Assembly: GCF_000485595.1 (NCBI RefSeq)
Contig: NW_014577603.1
Coordinates: forward strand, 72,525 to 127,104
Direction of reading: 5' to 3'
Source: Priapulus caudatus
Lineage: Eukaryota; Priapulida; Priapulimorpha; Priapulimorphida; Priapulidae
Length of the DNA: 54,580 nucleotides
Positions within the stretch are counted from its first letter, which is position 1, and each line of letters begins with the position of its first letter. This document shows positions 14,230 to 26,713 of the stretch, piece after piece. Position numbers and translations under genes: made by a program. The notes beneath the pieces were generated by a model. The model did no database searches and had not been told where the DNA came from. It worked only from the letters and a program-made list of their open reading frames with translations.

Positions 14230-17134
14230 ACCATGACACATCTATACATGTTTCTTTCTAGGCGTTACTCAGTGTTATACATGTGCATTTGCTGTTTGCG
14301 TGTGTGCTTGTTGTTGACTAATCTGTTTATGTCTACTACATACACGCTATTTCTTTGTGTGGTGACGAGGGAATGTGTTGTGCTACCACTTTTCCGCACG
14401 CCACGGCTCCAATGCCGCTGGGTTTTCACTGTTTGATCAGCGTTGGTAATTAGTGTACGAATCAATGTTACTCGCAAACTTGTACGAGAAGAAATGATGT
14501 TATATAGTCAGTGTGCGCGTGCGCGCGCGAGTTCCAAGTTCTATGACTCTGCTAATTTTTCGATGTCGTAGTAGCAGTGTGTGATTTACATAGAAGTGTT
14601 TATATAATTCAACGCGCGGCAAATTTCCACCGTAATTCTATGTATCGCGCGGCATTTTGGCGCGTGTGAAACTGGCTCGTAGGCTCTGTTGGGAGCAGTG
14701 GCGGTATTATTATCGTATCTATGCGCGACAACAGGGGATTGCATGCGTGCGGCAGACGCGACCATGAGCTGGGATTATAATTATATTGTCGCAGGCATCG
14801 TTGTGCGTATAGCGTGGTATATATGTGTGGTTAGACAGGCCGGCGTTGTAGTTGTGTTCTGCAATCACTGACGGTACACGAGTCGTCGTGATGCACGGAC
14901 TAGGCGACCGGTCGTATGAATCTCGCGATGCGGTAAAAGCGTACTGGCGTCACATTTTAAGCATATAGGATATTTACCACGTAATACGTCATTTGTCGCC
15001 TTTATCATGATGTTAACTGGTGGAAGAGACAGTGAACAGTTGGCATGCCGTAACGCCGTTGAATACTTGCTGTGCTGCGTAACTGTTGTATGTGGCCAGT
15101 ATGCGCGCGCTGGCGTTACACAGGTTCTACGTGAATGCAATGCAGTAGAATTGCGCGGCGCGTTTGTGTTAGCCTACATGCAGCTTGTTTCCATGTTTGG
15201 GTTTACTACATGAATGCAATGCATCCAGCCTATTGCACCGGTAGACGGCCTCATTGCCGCTGTGCTCTCCTTAGACACCTGCTGGCACAAACTTAGGTGT
15301 GGAAGTTAATGGAAGTTAAAAATAAGTAAAAAAGAAGGTTTTGTGATACACTCAGACAGTAAAATTATAAACGAAAAAATAATCAAATTTTTGTCAAATA
15401 AATCAATAGTTTGTTTTAAAATTTTGACCTTAACAACAAACAAGTATTAATACAATGTAATTATCAGAAGTATTATATGAGTGCTTTCACATAATATCCA
15501 TATCTGAGCTATAGATGGAATATTAAAAGAGAGAATTATAAGCTAACAACTATAAGCAAAATTTACTCCAAAATATATGAATAATAAAGGATGTATAATT
15601 ACATTTAACTATACAATTGTTGGAATAAATAAGATAATAATAATGCCGAAAGCAGAATTTACCATTAAAATAACTATTAAAATAATATAGACATAATACT
15701 GATTGTCACTGACAGAAACTGAGAAAACCCTTCCAGAACTGAAGTTTACAATAGAAAATTGAAATTGAATTGAAATAGAATTATAACCAGACAGATTCTT
15801 CCAGCATAAAGAAAAGAACAAAAACATATATGGCTGTCTCCAAACCAAGCAACGTAGTAGATTGCCTCCCTATACATGAGCAGTTGATGTGATATATACT
15901 GTGCACGAGCTCAAAAAGAAGGATTCTAAGGAAGCAACACAACACAGAACTTGAGAAACTCTGTAAAGACAAAAACGAAAGCAAATCGCAGTATCAGACA
16001 CAGAACAGCAGAACATAGCACTGTCCATAAAGCAGAGAAAACAAAGGCAGCAGCCTGGATAAGAAACCTCAGACCACCCCATATGATAACCAAGAGCCAG
16101 GGCCAGAAAGAACCATGCAGTTACCCTCAAAACCAATTATGGAAAACACAAGATATATCCCAACAGAAAAAAAAGAGAACATTTAAAGCCCTGGAGCATG
16201 ACTTCTTTCACTTCTTGGTCCAAACAACACTTATTCACTCTGCATTGGTTGTGCAGGTATGTGCAATTTATGACTAAACTATATATACATAGCACACTAT
16301 CTGAAATCATTTTAGTCGAATCAGTCAGGCGTTTATTTTTGTGGCCATCGTTAGGTTGATGACTTGGTTGACACGTCATTGCACCATCTTCACAGTACAG
16401 ATATTTTTGTACAGAATAAAACTGTAATCAACTAAGGATTTAAGAACGCCGACAGAGTAACGAACCTAAATTCAACATCGTTTTCATGCAATCGTGATCT
16501 CTGCATGGTTCCGACAGGCTGATTCGCTGCTTAATGCCGAATAATGAGCCCTGAATTTAAATGCCGATCATTTACTTTCACAAGTTTTACAAGAACAAGG
16601 GAAGGCTTTTCTCCTTCTGAAGAATAATTGTTCTGATCAGCTATATGATGGCGCAGCTTCTATTTTGCGTTCTTAGTTTTACAGTCTGCTGGTTTAGCTA
16701 AACATGTGATGCCTGAGCTAAATCATTGGTCAAGTACGTTCCTATCTGTATTCGCACGCGTGAGTGACACAGGCCAAATGCCCCACATTTTGTTTGTGCA
16801 CAAAGACGTGTAAATGTGCATGTGAATCCACTGTTGCTAGAAATCCTCACACGATTTGTGCTGACTCAGCTAGCTTCATGCACCTGTGTGGATGCTGCCC
16901 TGAAACAAAAATGAACATATATATATGCTAATGTACAGAATTATATAGAGAAAAATGTAAAAGAAATGGGCAGACAGAAATTGAGAGAAGGAAAGATACT
17001 GAGAGCACACAAGCATAATATTTTATATTCTTTTCTGTTTTTCTGGCTACTCGCCTACCCAAATTTATACACATGCCTCATGGCTAATGTTAATTTCCAC
17101 GCTTTCCCATTTTCCAAGATCGCATCACCAAGCA
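14230..17134. other. No gene or clear repeat recognised
   Basis: An AT-rich interval with GCGC-containing patches around 14,510-15,200. Short open frames (for example 14,689-14,871 and 15,951-16,277) lack splice contexts or recognisable motifs. The last part (about 16,900-17,134) is probably the 3' untranslated region of the zinc-finger gene. Confidence 0.5.
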
Positions 17135-18625
17135 CTAATGAAATATATACCTGCATCGCTTTCGCTGGTGTTGTTTCAGCAGATTTGATCGGGTATAGCT
17201 TTCTCCACAGATATCACACTTGTACGGTCTCTCCCCCGTGTGCATCCGCCGGTGTGAGTTAAGATTTCCCGACTGCGCAAACGCTGCCCCACACCATTCG
17301 CACTCGTACGGCTTCTCCTTGGTGTGATAACGCATGTGTGTAATTAAGTTACTGGAATGCGGAAACGAAATGCCACACCACTCGCAATGATGCAGTTTCT
17401 CTTTCGTGTGGAATCGCACGTGAGATTTCAAAGCCGTCGCCTTGCTAAAGGTGGCTGAGCACAGGCTACAGTGGTATGGTTTTGCTTTTCCATTAAAATG
17501 AACGTGAGAATTCGCGAACGATCTACTGACGTCGCTTCCACCGTCTGGCGTACGCACCGTGACCGGCTGCAGCCGCTCCAGCACGTGCGGTTGCGTCGTG
17601 AAACGTTCTCTTGTCTGCTCGGTGGAATTTCCCGACACGCAGTCGGAGACTGCACGCACGACCCGAATTCCTCCTGGTTTGAGTGCTGCTCGCGACTTGC
17701 GGAGTGTATTACCGACAGTTTCCACAGTCCTGATTCTCACGGGAGGCAGGGGCTGCGTCTGTACGGAGTTGATTTTCTTTGCACCCTGAGTGATACTGGA
17801 CATATTAACGTGAAAAAATCGCTCTGGTCTGCCGGCTATGGCATCGATGCCCATGGTGCCTGCTGCATATGGCATTTCTCTCTCTACCATGTTTAATATT
17901 TCATGTTCCGTCATCTCCATCTGAGCCAGAGAACTGAGAGCCCCCACAGTGGTCGTGGCCACAGCATTCGAAGCACCGTTCTGAACTTGAGGCAAATTGA
18001 TAGAATACTGCCTACCAGGGCAGTCTGGAGTTTTGTAAGCAACTGCGCCAGATACTCCATTCTGGCCATTATCGCAGTGCGTGTTAGCTACTACAACCTG
18101 CATGAGATTGTTCATTGAATCGCCACTGTTGTAACATGATGTATCACTGACGCTGCAGCACGCAGCACTCTCACTGTTAATATGGTCATTTGTTACTTCA
18201 AGTTTCACAGTGACAGGTGGATCTTTTCTGACTCTTTTCCCTCCTCTGCCTCTTTCTTCTTTTCCTCCTGCTCCTCCTCTTCCTCCTCCATCTTCTCCTC
18301 CTCCTCCACTGCCTTCTCTTCTAACTCCTATTTCTGCCGGACAATTGATCTCTCCTGCAGGATGTTGTAACAGTGCGGCAGTTTCATAATCAATATTTAC
18401 TTTATCTTGAGAACGACCTTCTGGTTTCAGTGATATTGTCTGTGTTTCAGTAGATACACCATCAATCACAGCCGTCTCTGTGTTCTCCTCGGGGTCATGA
18501 CCTTGACACACCAGTACTTTACAGTGAACTCTCTCGGCATGATTGAAGAACTCCAACCGTGAGAAAAAACACTCACAACATGAAGTGCACCTGTAGTACA
18601 TTGACATATCGCTTGGTTCTTCCAT
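17135..18625 (-). CDS. C2H2 zinc-finger protein (496 aa)
   Basis: A single open exon. A lone N-terminal finger (Cys13-x2-Cys16-x12-His29-x4-His34) is followed by a Gly/Glu/Arg-rich acidic-basic segment at about residues 100-140 and a long Ser/Thr-rich linker. Four tandem fingers lie at residues 384-492, joined by TGEKP-type linkers (HTKEKPYECE, HTGERPYKCD). In the last finger the final zinc ligand is Cys rather than His (HQRKRC), giving a C2HC finger. Such proteins bind DNA in the nucleus, usually as transcription factors. A ttacag splice acceptor sits about 7 bp upstream of the ATG, so a 5' untranslated exon is likely. The tandem fingers mark the family but I cannot name an orthologue. Confidence 0.9.
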   Translation of the reverse strand: MEEPSDMSMYYRCTSCCECFFSRLEFFNHAERVHCKVLVCQGHDPEENTETAVIDGVSTETQTISLKPEGRSQDKVNIDYETAALLQHPAGEINCPAEIGVRREGSGGGGEDGGGRGGAGGKEERGRGGKRVRKDPPVTVKLEVTNDHINSESAACCSVSDTSCYNSGDSMNNLMQVVVANTHCDNGQNGVSGAVAYKTPDCPGRQYSINLPQVQNGASNAVATTTVGALSSLAQMEMTEHEILNMVEREMPYAAGTMGIDAIAGRPERFFHVNMSSITQGAKKINSVQTQPLPPVRIRTVETVGNTLRKSRAALKPGGIRVVRAVSDCVSGNSTEQTRERFTTQPHVLERLQPVTVRTPDGGSDVSRSFANSHVHFNGKAKPYHCSLCSATFSKATALKSHVRFHTKEKLHHCEWCGISFPHSSNLITHMRYHTKEKPYECEWCGAAFAQSGNLNSHRRMHTGERPYKCDICGESYTRSNLLKQHQRKRCRYIFH

Positions 18626-18899
18626 TTTTTTACTGTAATAAGGATATTCCCAGTGCAGTTGCTATGCAGGCTACTTGCGAAGTCAGATGACTCCTTGATT
18701 GGTCCAGGATTCTTTTGATATACTGCTATATAAACACAAACATATATTGTTACAATAATCAGCACTATACATAACCCTAGCCAAGTCCAAGGACCACAAT
18801 GTAAATAAGTGTGCTAGTCATGATTTTTGTGTATATATCCTTGGTAGTTATCCAATTTTATGAATTCAGAATTTTATTGTAAAAGTATGCTATGTATTG

Positions 18900-19075
18900 T
18901 ATATGATGGATAATTGCCTAAATAAATAAATAAATAAATAAAAAATAAATAGCAGATTGCAAGATTAACGTCAAAAAGACACCCACCCTCAAAAAAAGCC
19001 GACCTACCTACCCAAACTTTTCAGCCTGGGTTGGGTGGGGGCAAACAAAGATTTTTTTAATTGTGGCCTGGTTAC
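18900..19075. repeat. AAATA-type repeat and a dispersed repeat end
   Basis: A short AAATA-type run at about 18,918-18,950 is followed by a segment (about 18,973-19,072: 'aaagccgacctacctaccca' to 'tttttttaattgtggcc') that recurs in the same orientation at about 19,702-19,805. Confidence 0.6.
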
Positions 19076-19465
19076 AATTTTAATAGTGCAACCAATACAT
19101 TACATGAAATTGTATGTTAATAGATGCTTTTGTTTCCTGGAACTTAAATTAGCCCAATCACACTTTTGCTTAGTTAGATACAAATGCGTAAACTATCTTA
19201 CATATATGTACCCTATATAAGTAGGGTTACAACGGCAATGTTGTCGGGTTGCGGAGGCTTATTTTTTGGCTTACATACCTCCACAGTGATTTTCCTCTAA
19301 AGACTAACACCTGTTTCTTCCATTCTGAGTAGCATGGATTAACACAATAGAACTTCTATGAGCTATCTCACAAGTTTTATGTGTAGAGTTGCGATCTCAC
19401 CTAACACCATTTCTGTTGACCTATCACCTGTCAACACCTATCAACCTGTCATACACAACTTCTCA

Positions 19466-19803
19466 GGCCAAAATAACAAATATTGTTTGTTTGCCCTCAC
19501 CCGACTAACCCGACAAAAAGGGGCCGACTCAAAAATTTTTATTGATCTTTCCAATTCTTTTTTTTTTTTACAAATTGTATCACTGTACATTATATAAATC
19601 TGTAGACAATACATTATATGTACCAAGCAAAACAAACATTCTACATAAAAGGTATTTCCACACAAGCACACCCAAGCATGTAGACAACATGCTGAATTTG
19701 TAAAAAGACCCCCCTCAAAAAAATAATAAAAAAGCCGACCTACCTACCCAAACTTCTCAGCCTGGGTCGGGTGAGGGCAAACAAAGATTTTTTTAATTGT
19801 GGC
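19466..19803. mobile_element. Nested inverted-repeat element (GGCCA…TGGCC)
   Basis: 'tttgtttgccctcacccgac' at about 19,484-19,503 is the inverse of 'gtcgggtgagggcaaacaaa' near 19,764-19,783, with GGCC at both outer ends. The right end also exists alone upstream (about 19,030-19,072). Non-coding. Confidence 0.5.
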
Positions 19804-20137
19804 CTCACTCTGTATAGCACTCAGCTGTGCTTGGTTCCCATAGCAGATGCCTTACGGGATGTCTGCTTTCAGATCCGACGTCAAGCCAAATAAATAACTG
19901 TTGTGGAAAAGCAATAAAGTTCTAAGTATATGCCATTGCTGTGGATGAAAAAATTGAAATAACCATAATTTCACCCATTTCATTTACTGATTTACATTTT
20001 TTATTGCTCTGCTAATATTTATTCATCTCATTCGAAATGTATTTGGTTCAGAGCTAAATCCAACCAGTCATTGGCAATTTGGCCTAATGTCATATTTGAC
20101 GGCCTCTACTTTGGAAACTGAACTTAGCTGAATTGTA

Positions 20138-20171
20138 TCAAGAGCTAATAATACCTCTTATTAGCTCTTGA
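20138..20171. mobile_element. 34-bp perfect palindrome with 5-bp target duplication
   Basis: TCAAGAGCTAATAA, 6 bp, then the exact inverse, flanked by TTGTA on both sides (20,133-20,137 and 20,172-20,176). Same family as 5,454-5,491. Confidence 0.75.
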
Positions 20172-20495
20172 TTGTATGCATAATGCGTCACAGAACAACA
20201 GAAATGGCGATTAGCAATATCGCTACACTTCACATCGAACTTGTGAAACACAGGTTTTACAGCCAATATCGTGATCATCTGTAATGCTCAGGATGGCGGG
20301 AACATGTGAGTGTTTAGGGTACTCTATTAGAGTCGCTATGGAGGTATGCAAGCCTAAGAATAAATTATGAACTCCACCCCGAGGGAATCACCCAAGGGCG
20401 CTTCCGCAACCGGAAGAGGTTGCCGCTGTAACCCTGCAAACATTCTATTACAATACATTATAATTTATAATTATCACTGACACTGAGCATGCAAA

Positions 20496-20830
20496 CACAG
20501 GCACTTGGAACGTTTCAATAATAAAAGGATGGGAAATAAAAACACGAAATACATTTACTACCAAAGTCTTAATGTTTCTCTACTGTCTTTCACCTATTAT
20601 ATTACAGGCACTGATAATTTCTTGTAAATGCCGTTCAAATGCTCCTCTGCAACACACAAGTACACTGATCATTTTATCATCCGAAACTCCCTAACAGTAA
20701 CAGCGCTACTCGACTGTTTCGGCCAATAAACGTAGTCATGTGTGTGATGTCATTATTGCGCGCATTATGCTAGCTTGGCTTGGCAGACCCTCGAAATCAA
20801 GTTCGGAGGCAGGCAGCAGCTCATCCCAGC
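20496..20830. mobile_element. hAT-like family relic (left end)
   Basis: It begins CACAGGCACTTGGAACGTTT and aligns for about 330 bp with the inside of the element at 51,982-52,906, including the shared 'gcgcgcattatgct' segment. No right end was found. Confidence 0.65.
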
Positions 20831-21165
20831 ATGCAAGGCACTGCCATTATTTGTGTATAAACAGGCACTTCCTCCCATTTACATTTTGGCAGAGTGGGAA
20901 TTTTCCGCAGAAATTCCCGAGATGCGTAGAGTAGGCAGTACCAAAAGGCAGTTATCATTTGATGAAGTGAACGTTCAAAGGTAAAGTATCTAGCTATGCA
21001 TAGATACCAAAATTGTTAATTGAGGCTGTTGGTTGCACAGGCACTTGAAGCGTTTCAATAAAATATAATGCTAAATAAATACGAAATCTATTTACTACCA
21101 AATTCTCAATGTTTCTATACTCTCTTTCACCTATTATTGCCGACAGTTTCCTGTAAATTCCGTCT

Positions 21166-24100
21166 GTTGTATCTCTCTTAGTGCATGAATTAGAGTAGAT
21201 ATTATTACCTCGCATCACTCTTACTCCAATAAATTAGAGGACGCAGATATGTGAAACTCAACCACCACCTTTATTCCTAGAATCCGGAGAGTCCTCCTTC
21301 CCGCCAAAACGATACATCAACAATAGAACATTACATCTCTTCTTTTCTTTAAAGGAACACAATAACCTGGAGCAATAAACCCTTTGCCATATAACATACA
21401 ATGTCCAACTAAATTCAAACTTATCCTGTAACACAACTGTGGAACAACTAATCTCAAGACATTGTATCTCCAACACAATAAGAACGAAATTTACTCATTA
21501 CTAGTCAGTAGTACTTAGCAGGTACTCTCTTTTGCCTGTGGATCTACGATACTGGGTTGTCAAGAAGATTGTGGCATCTGAGACGTATCTTCAGATGAAG
21601 CCTGAACATCTGGATCTATAATTAGTTCTGACACATCAGTGACATCACTGTCTGGAACTCCACTATTGGCTCCAGTTTCAATCATGGGTGACGCGGTACC
21701 TTCTACCCTATCGTCCTGTATGGGAGTACTAGCATTCGACACGTATTTCCTAACATGAGTAGTATTCCTAGAGTATGAGCACCATTCGGAGCCTCCACTA
21801 CAAGACTATTACCAAATTTCGCTTACGACAGTGTGGGGGACCGGATCGAAATGTTGTGAAAACTTATTGGTTTCTCTTTCCTGAACAGAAACTTTATCAC
21901 CAACATCAACGCCAAAGTATTGCGCGTTGCCGACGTTCGTCAGCGTAGATTTTCGCTTTCCCTTTCTGTTCAGCATCACGATCGCGTACCTCCATATCAA
22001 TACGACTGTCTGCCTGGAAATCTGGTAATTCCCTCTCACTTTACGATTAAACAAGAGTTCAGCTGGACTTACTCCCTGTAGTATGATGGTCATGCCACGG
22101 TATTTCGTCACATACTTCCTGAGTTCCCTTTTCAGTCTAACCCTTCTGCCTGAGCGATACGAATTCTCTTCCCATCAGCCGACTTATTCTGGCGTTCTAC
22201 TCGCCATTTGCTTGCGCCCATTTTGCAGTAACCTTGAGGGCCGTGCATCCATATTTGATCACAATACTCAGAACTCTTCAGAACGAACTGTGGTTCCGTT
22301 ATCTGACTTGATAGTGATAGGGAGTCCATGACGACTGAATATCTCTCCAAACTATCGATTATCTTTACAGCAGGGTAGAGTTTAGGAATATCGTATTCAT
22401 AGAACCGACTATAGTAGTCAACTACGACAAGTATCGAATGTCCCGATGGAAATGGTCCCAGCAAGTCGATTGCCACATCCTGCCAGGGTCCATCCGCTAG
22501 CGTTGTGGTCTCAGCGGTTCGGGTGGAAATGCATGCCGCGAATATACTGACAACCATGACACGATTACAAATACTTCTCCGCAGCTCTATCCATTGCCTG
22601 GCCACCACACTTTGCTTCTTAGATTCTGTTTCGTCGCCGACCACACCTAAATGGCCCTTCGTGTGCCAAAATGCTAGCGCTCTGTGCGTGCGTAACTTAC
22701 TTGGTAATACAATACGAGTACCTCGGTAGCACCAAGACTGTCAATCACGATAATTCTGCCCACTTATTGGATGCAACGCCTGCCATTTCTCAAATCGACC
22801 CGGTCTTTATTGCTTCTCGCTAATATGATTAGTCGATCGCTCAGCTGCGGACATTTGTTCTACTTCACGTTGTAAGTTAGCGCTCTTCGGTGTCGCATTG
22901 CTAGGCAACAAACCGCACTATTCCTCTGCACCAGATGATACATGCCCTGGTGACACTGACTTACCACTTTTCAGAAGGCGCGCGTGGCAATAAATCTGCT
23001 ATATTCTTTGCGTCCTGGTACATACACTACTTATGAACGTATACGGATTGGAGACGTATCACCCATCTTTCAATTCGCGCCACACGGCTGCGGAACGCGG
23101 GCTGTAGATAGCTAATGCCGTTTATGTATCCGTCCACTATAATCAATTCCTGTACCATATAGTACGCATGGAAATCTTCTCGCACGCCCAAACTAGACCC
23201 AGCGGCTTCACGCTCTTGTCTCTGAATATCTACGTTTCACAGTCGGACAAAACTTACGGACTCGCACTAACGATAGCTGGTACAACTCCTCCCATTCTGA
23301 TTCCTGTACTAGCCACAGCACCTAGACCAACTGGACTAGGCATCAGCTATTCACCTTAGTGGGGCATCGTTATCAAGAGTAAGCCAACGTTATTGCTTTA
23401 GCGCAGATGGTCCTTCAAAGCATGAATGATTGCTTATCTGCTCGGGACCAAGTTGAATGTACACTCCCTTCGAGTCAGTTTCCTCAGGTGGCCTCAGAAA
23501 TTGGTCGCCGAACTGCCCGGTATAACTTAGCCCACTATAACACATAGACCTAAAAAGCTATCGCCACCTCTGATGCACTCGCCTTGGTTCTCGCGCTTCC
23601 CATCACAGCTTTTACCTGTCTCAGTAGGCCCTATTACTTCTCGGATAGTAGTATCCCATGAATACAAGCTGATCCATATCAAATTGACATTTGTCAGGAT
23701 TTCAGTGTTAGTCGCTGGACTTGCACCGTTCATAACTGCACTGTATGCCTGATCATATCATGTGTTTCTTAATCAGGGTCCATGCACTATGATATCATCA
23801 GAGATATTTTCCACACCTCGATGCCTTGCTAACGCTGTTGCTTATCTCGTGTTGATATTTGCGTCGCTCCGCGAACATACACAAAACAATGTCTTTATAG
23901 CGACTACAGCCTGAATGAGTGGCGAATAGTGGTGATTTCACGACACTCTGGAGACAGCTCCAACTGGTTGATGAACCCCACTTTAAAATCTGTAATCTGC
24001 TGAAACACTTTTGACCATTCATACTTTTGGAGCAGTTCATCCACGGTGGGTATGGGGTATCTGCACGAATAACTGCCTCATTGCTCTACGCATCATCAAC

Positions 24101-25330
24101 GACACAGCCTTATGTCACCTGCGCGTTTCGGGCGACTGACGACTGGCATTTTACCCAAGTGTGGTGGACCATTGACTCTGTTCAACATGTTGTCTAAGAT
24201 CCAGTAATTCTTTTATCTTTCATCTTACCTTATCCCTCAATTGAAGTGGGGTTCCCTCAAGGCGTTGTGCTACTGCGCGGTACAGTGTGGATCAATGTGG
24301 ATAATTACTTGCCTAGCTTTTCAATTTTCACACCGTGGAACACATCGGATACAGCGTCTGCGATATCAATGGCTACATCGCTTACTTGCTGCAATCTCAA
24401 TGCCAATTATCAGGACACCTAGCTTTCGTCGCGTATCTCTACCAGCCAACGGTACACCTTTCCCTTTAATTACCAGGAACTCAGGCTCAGCCGACTTTTC
24501 CCCCGGCCTGAATAACACAGTTCAAACCTTCCCTTTACTGGCAATGGTTTATCAGACCATAGCTGGGAGAACAGTTTCCTCACTGTAGTACTAGCCACAG
24601 ACTTGCACTTTATCTTTCTAGCATTTTCATTCCCTCCCAGGTTTCTCAATCTGAACGATGTTACTGGTCGCACACCTGAATCACCAACATTGTTAAATGC
24701 CACACCACCAACACATCGTCGTAAGCATCCTGCATTTACAACAGACACAGTGAATGCATAATCTGAGAATTACAGGGGTCATTAGGACTTTCACTAACTT
24801 AAAATTTTCCCCTTGACTAGACTTTGTCTACACACTTTAGCAAAATGATCTTTTCCCTTTGCACTTTCTACAGATGACCTTTTGTGGATACCATTCGGAT
24901 CGCTCCCAAAAATGAACAGTTAAATCCGCATCTATTAACAAGCCTTATCTCTAACAGTACAGTCTTATTATCGGCATTTTACTCCATGCTCTCCGTTGTG
25001 TGGCTTCCAGTGTCCATTCTCTCACCGATTCTGTTGCACAGTTTCGCCGCTATTTGCCGTTCGAAAGTGCCGCCATTGGCCCTCCACCATCTCGCACTGT
25101 CTGCCACGTTGTATGGCACGCGCTAATGTCATGCCTGGCCTTCTATCCAGCCAGCTTCCTCCTAACGTAATCCGACGAGCACTTGTCTCAAGCACACTGC
25201 CTTTCTCTGATCTGTATGTCTCAATATTCGCTGCCAAAATTTACAGTCTCTTGCCGCTCTCCTCAAATCGTGTGACAAATTGTTGGCACAGGCTCTACAC
25301 CTGGTTTCTGAGTGTCCGGTGAAATGATCT
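21166..25330 (-). pseudogene. Decayed Ty3/gypsy-type LTR retroelement
   Basis: Fragments in the order expected for the minus strand. A gag zinc-knuckle (CCHC) at about 24,830-24,870 is broken by a 1-bp insertion. Reverse-transcriptase fragments lie at about 23,780-24,060, including the Asp-Asp catalytic motif near 23,781-23,810. RNase H-like segments are at about 23,150-23,360. The integrase core is at about 22,130-22,640 (ORF with the first catalytic Asp in a 'AIDLLGPFP' context), and a C-terminal integrase segment at 21,809-22,111. Every domain is interrupted by stops or frameshifts, so it is inactive. The left end starts TGTTGTATC right where the hAT-like terminal repeat is interrupted, which would suit an LTR 5'-TG, but I could not find a matching second LTR. 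The right side runs toward the gap. Confidence 0.75.
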
Positions 25331-25720
25331 GTCTCGCAAACGCTGAATTTACTTCGCAGTGTCGAAATAAAGTAAAAATAATGTGCTTGTTCCTGCGGAC
25401 AACCAGGCCATTCAATCAGGCGTTGTCCGCAACAATTCTGGTTGTCCCAAAAAAATTATTCCCAAATCTCATTTCATCACATATAAATATTAATAATATG
25501 GTTCAGAAAACCCCAAAAACAGTGTGGTAGCCATGCGATTTGTTAACAAGGGCGGTGGGGGGGGGCAAAAAACAGCAAACTGCGCAAAAAAGTGGGATGA
25601 CTTAAATACTTTTAATGGTCCTTCCGTTTCTCCCTCTCCACATCCTACGGCTCCTCTACCTTCCTCTGCCAATCTTTGTTTTGGGTGCATTGCCGAAAAG
25701 GCGACATTTTCGTGTTCAAG

Positions 25721-26051
25721 NNNNNNNNNNNNNNNNNNNNNNNNNNNNNNNNNNNNNNNNNNNNNNNNNNNNNNNNNNNNNNNNNNNNNNNNNNNNNNNN
25801 NNNNNNNNNNNNNNNNNNNNNNNNNNNNNNNNNNNNNNNNNNNNNNNNNNNNNNNNNNNNNNNNNNNNNNNNNNNNNNNNNNNNNNNNNNNNNNNNNNNN
25901 NNNNNNNNNNNNNNNNNNNNNNNNNNNNNNNNNNNNNNNNNNNNNNNNNNNNNNNNNNNNNNNNNNNNNNNNNNNNNNNNNNNNNNNNNNNNNNNNNNNN
26001 NNNNNNNNNNNNNNNNNNNNNNNNNNNNNNNNNNNNNNNNNNNNNNNNNNN
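25721..26051. other. Assembly gap (331 N)
   Basis: An unbroken run of N. Nothing can be said about the content; the right boundary of the retroelement may lie here. Confidence 1.
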
Positions 26052-26713
26052 TATGCAGAGATACAATAGCAGATAAGAGTGACAATGAAACTAACTGTAA
26101 ACTGGACTTATTACGAATAGCGAAGACATGTTCTATTGTTCCTCTATATCGGATCTTCTAAGCTCAGCCAGTCAACGCTACGCATCAGCGCTATATATTG
26201 TTACAATGTGAACAAAAAACTCCGTTATTACAGCAAAGAAAGCGCGCCTAGTAGCCTACAAACAATTGGGAGCATTTCTAGCCAGTCTCTACATAACTGG
26301 GTAGTGCGATCCCTCGTGCAATGGGCAGAACTGCTCAATTCAGCGAAAAGCCGGCTTCAAGCTAACCCTAGGAAAGGAACTGAGTACTGGCGTTGGGAAG
26401 AGGGCAGCGAAATTGCAAAAGTGCGCCGCGACGCGGCGTTTGAGCGCTTCGCGCGGATATCCGGCTGCAGATCGTCAAGGAACGATGCAAAAACCCTAAC
26501 CCTAACACTAACAATAAACCGACTCGGTTATCTTATATACGCGTGTTATAGTACCAAACACTATCTATGGCGGTAGATAGCCACTGACGTCACACTGACG
26601 TCACGCGGATACTCTGTTTCATGGAAACATATGCCCACCGGGAACTAGTTTCGCCTTCCCCCTCCCCCTCCATGTTTCAATTCCATCCTGGGGAGAACCC
26701 TGTATATATATTA
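26052..26713. other. No gene; two CRE-like sites
   Basis: Ordinary sequence with a short CCCTAA tract at 26,493-26,510 and two adjacent TGACGTCA/TGACGTCAC motifs at about 26,585-26,604 (the palindromic CREB/ATF site). No coding content recognised. Confidence 0.4.

Larger units (their letters stand above)
19218..20433. mobile_element. 1.2-kb candidate DNA transposon with AGGGTTACAACGGCAA ends
   Basis: The left end AGGGTTACAACGGCAATGTTG (about 19,222) is the diverged inverse of the right end 'ttgccgctgtaaccct' (about 20,433). The inverted similarity continues inward through GGTTGCGGA and TGCATACCTCCA-type segments for about 100 bp. No transposase frame is visible and no clear target duplication, so boundaries are approximate. 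Other repeats are nested inside at 19,466-19,803 and 20,138-20,171. Confidence 0.5.

Noticed and set aside
14689-15213. Short hydrophobic frames at 14,689-14,871 and 15,007-15,213 as small membrane proteins
   Set aside because: No conserved residues, no splice or start context, and frames of this length are expected by chance.
21236-21480. 3' LTR of the gypsy-type element with a matching 5' LTR near 25,350-25,700
   Set aside because: I compared the two ends by eye and found no convincing match. The second LTR may be in the gap or lost, so I do not annotate LTRs.
26584-26606. Paired TGACGTCA sites as a functional promoter
   Set aside because: There is no adjacent gene, and the sites lie in transposon-derived sequence next to a gap. 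Noted only as a motif.
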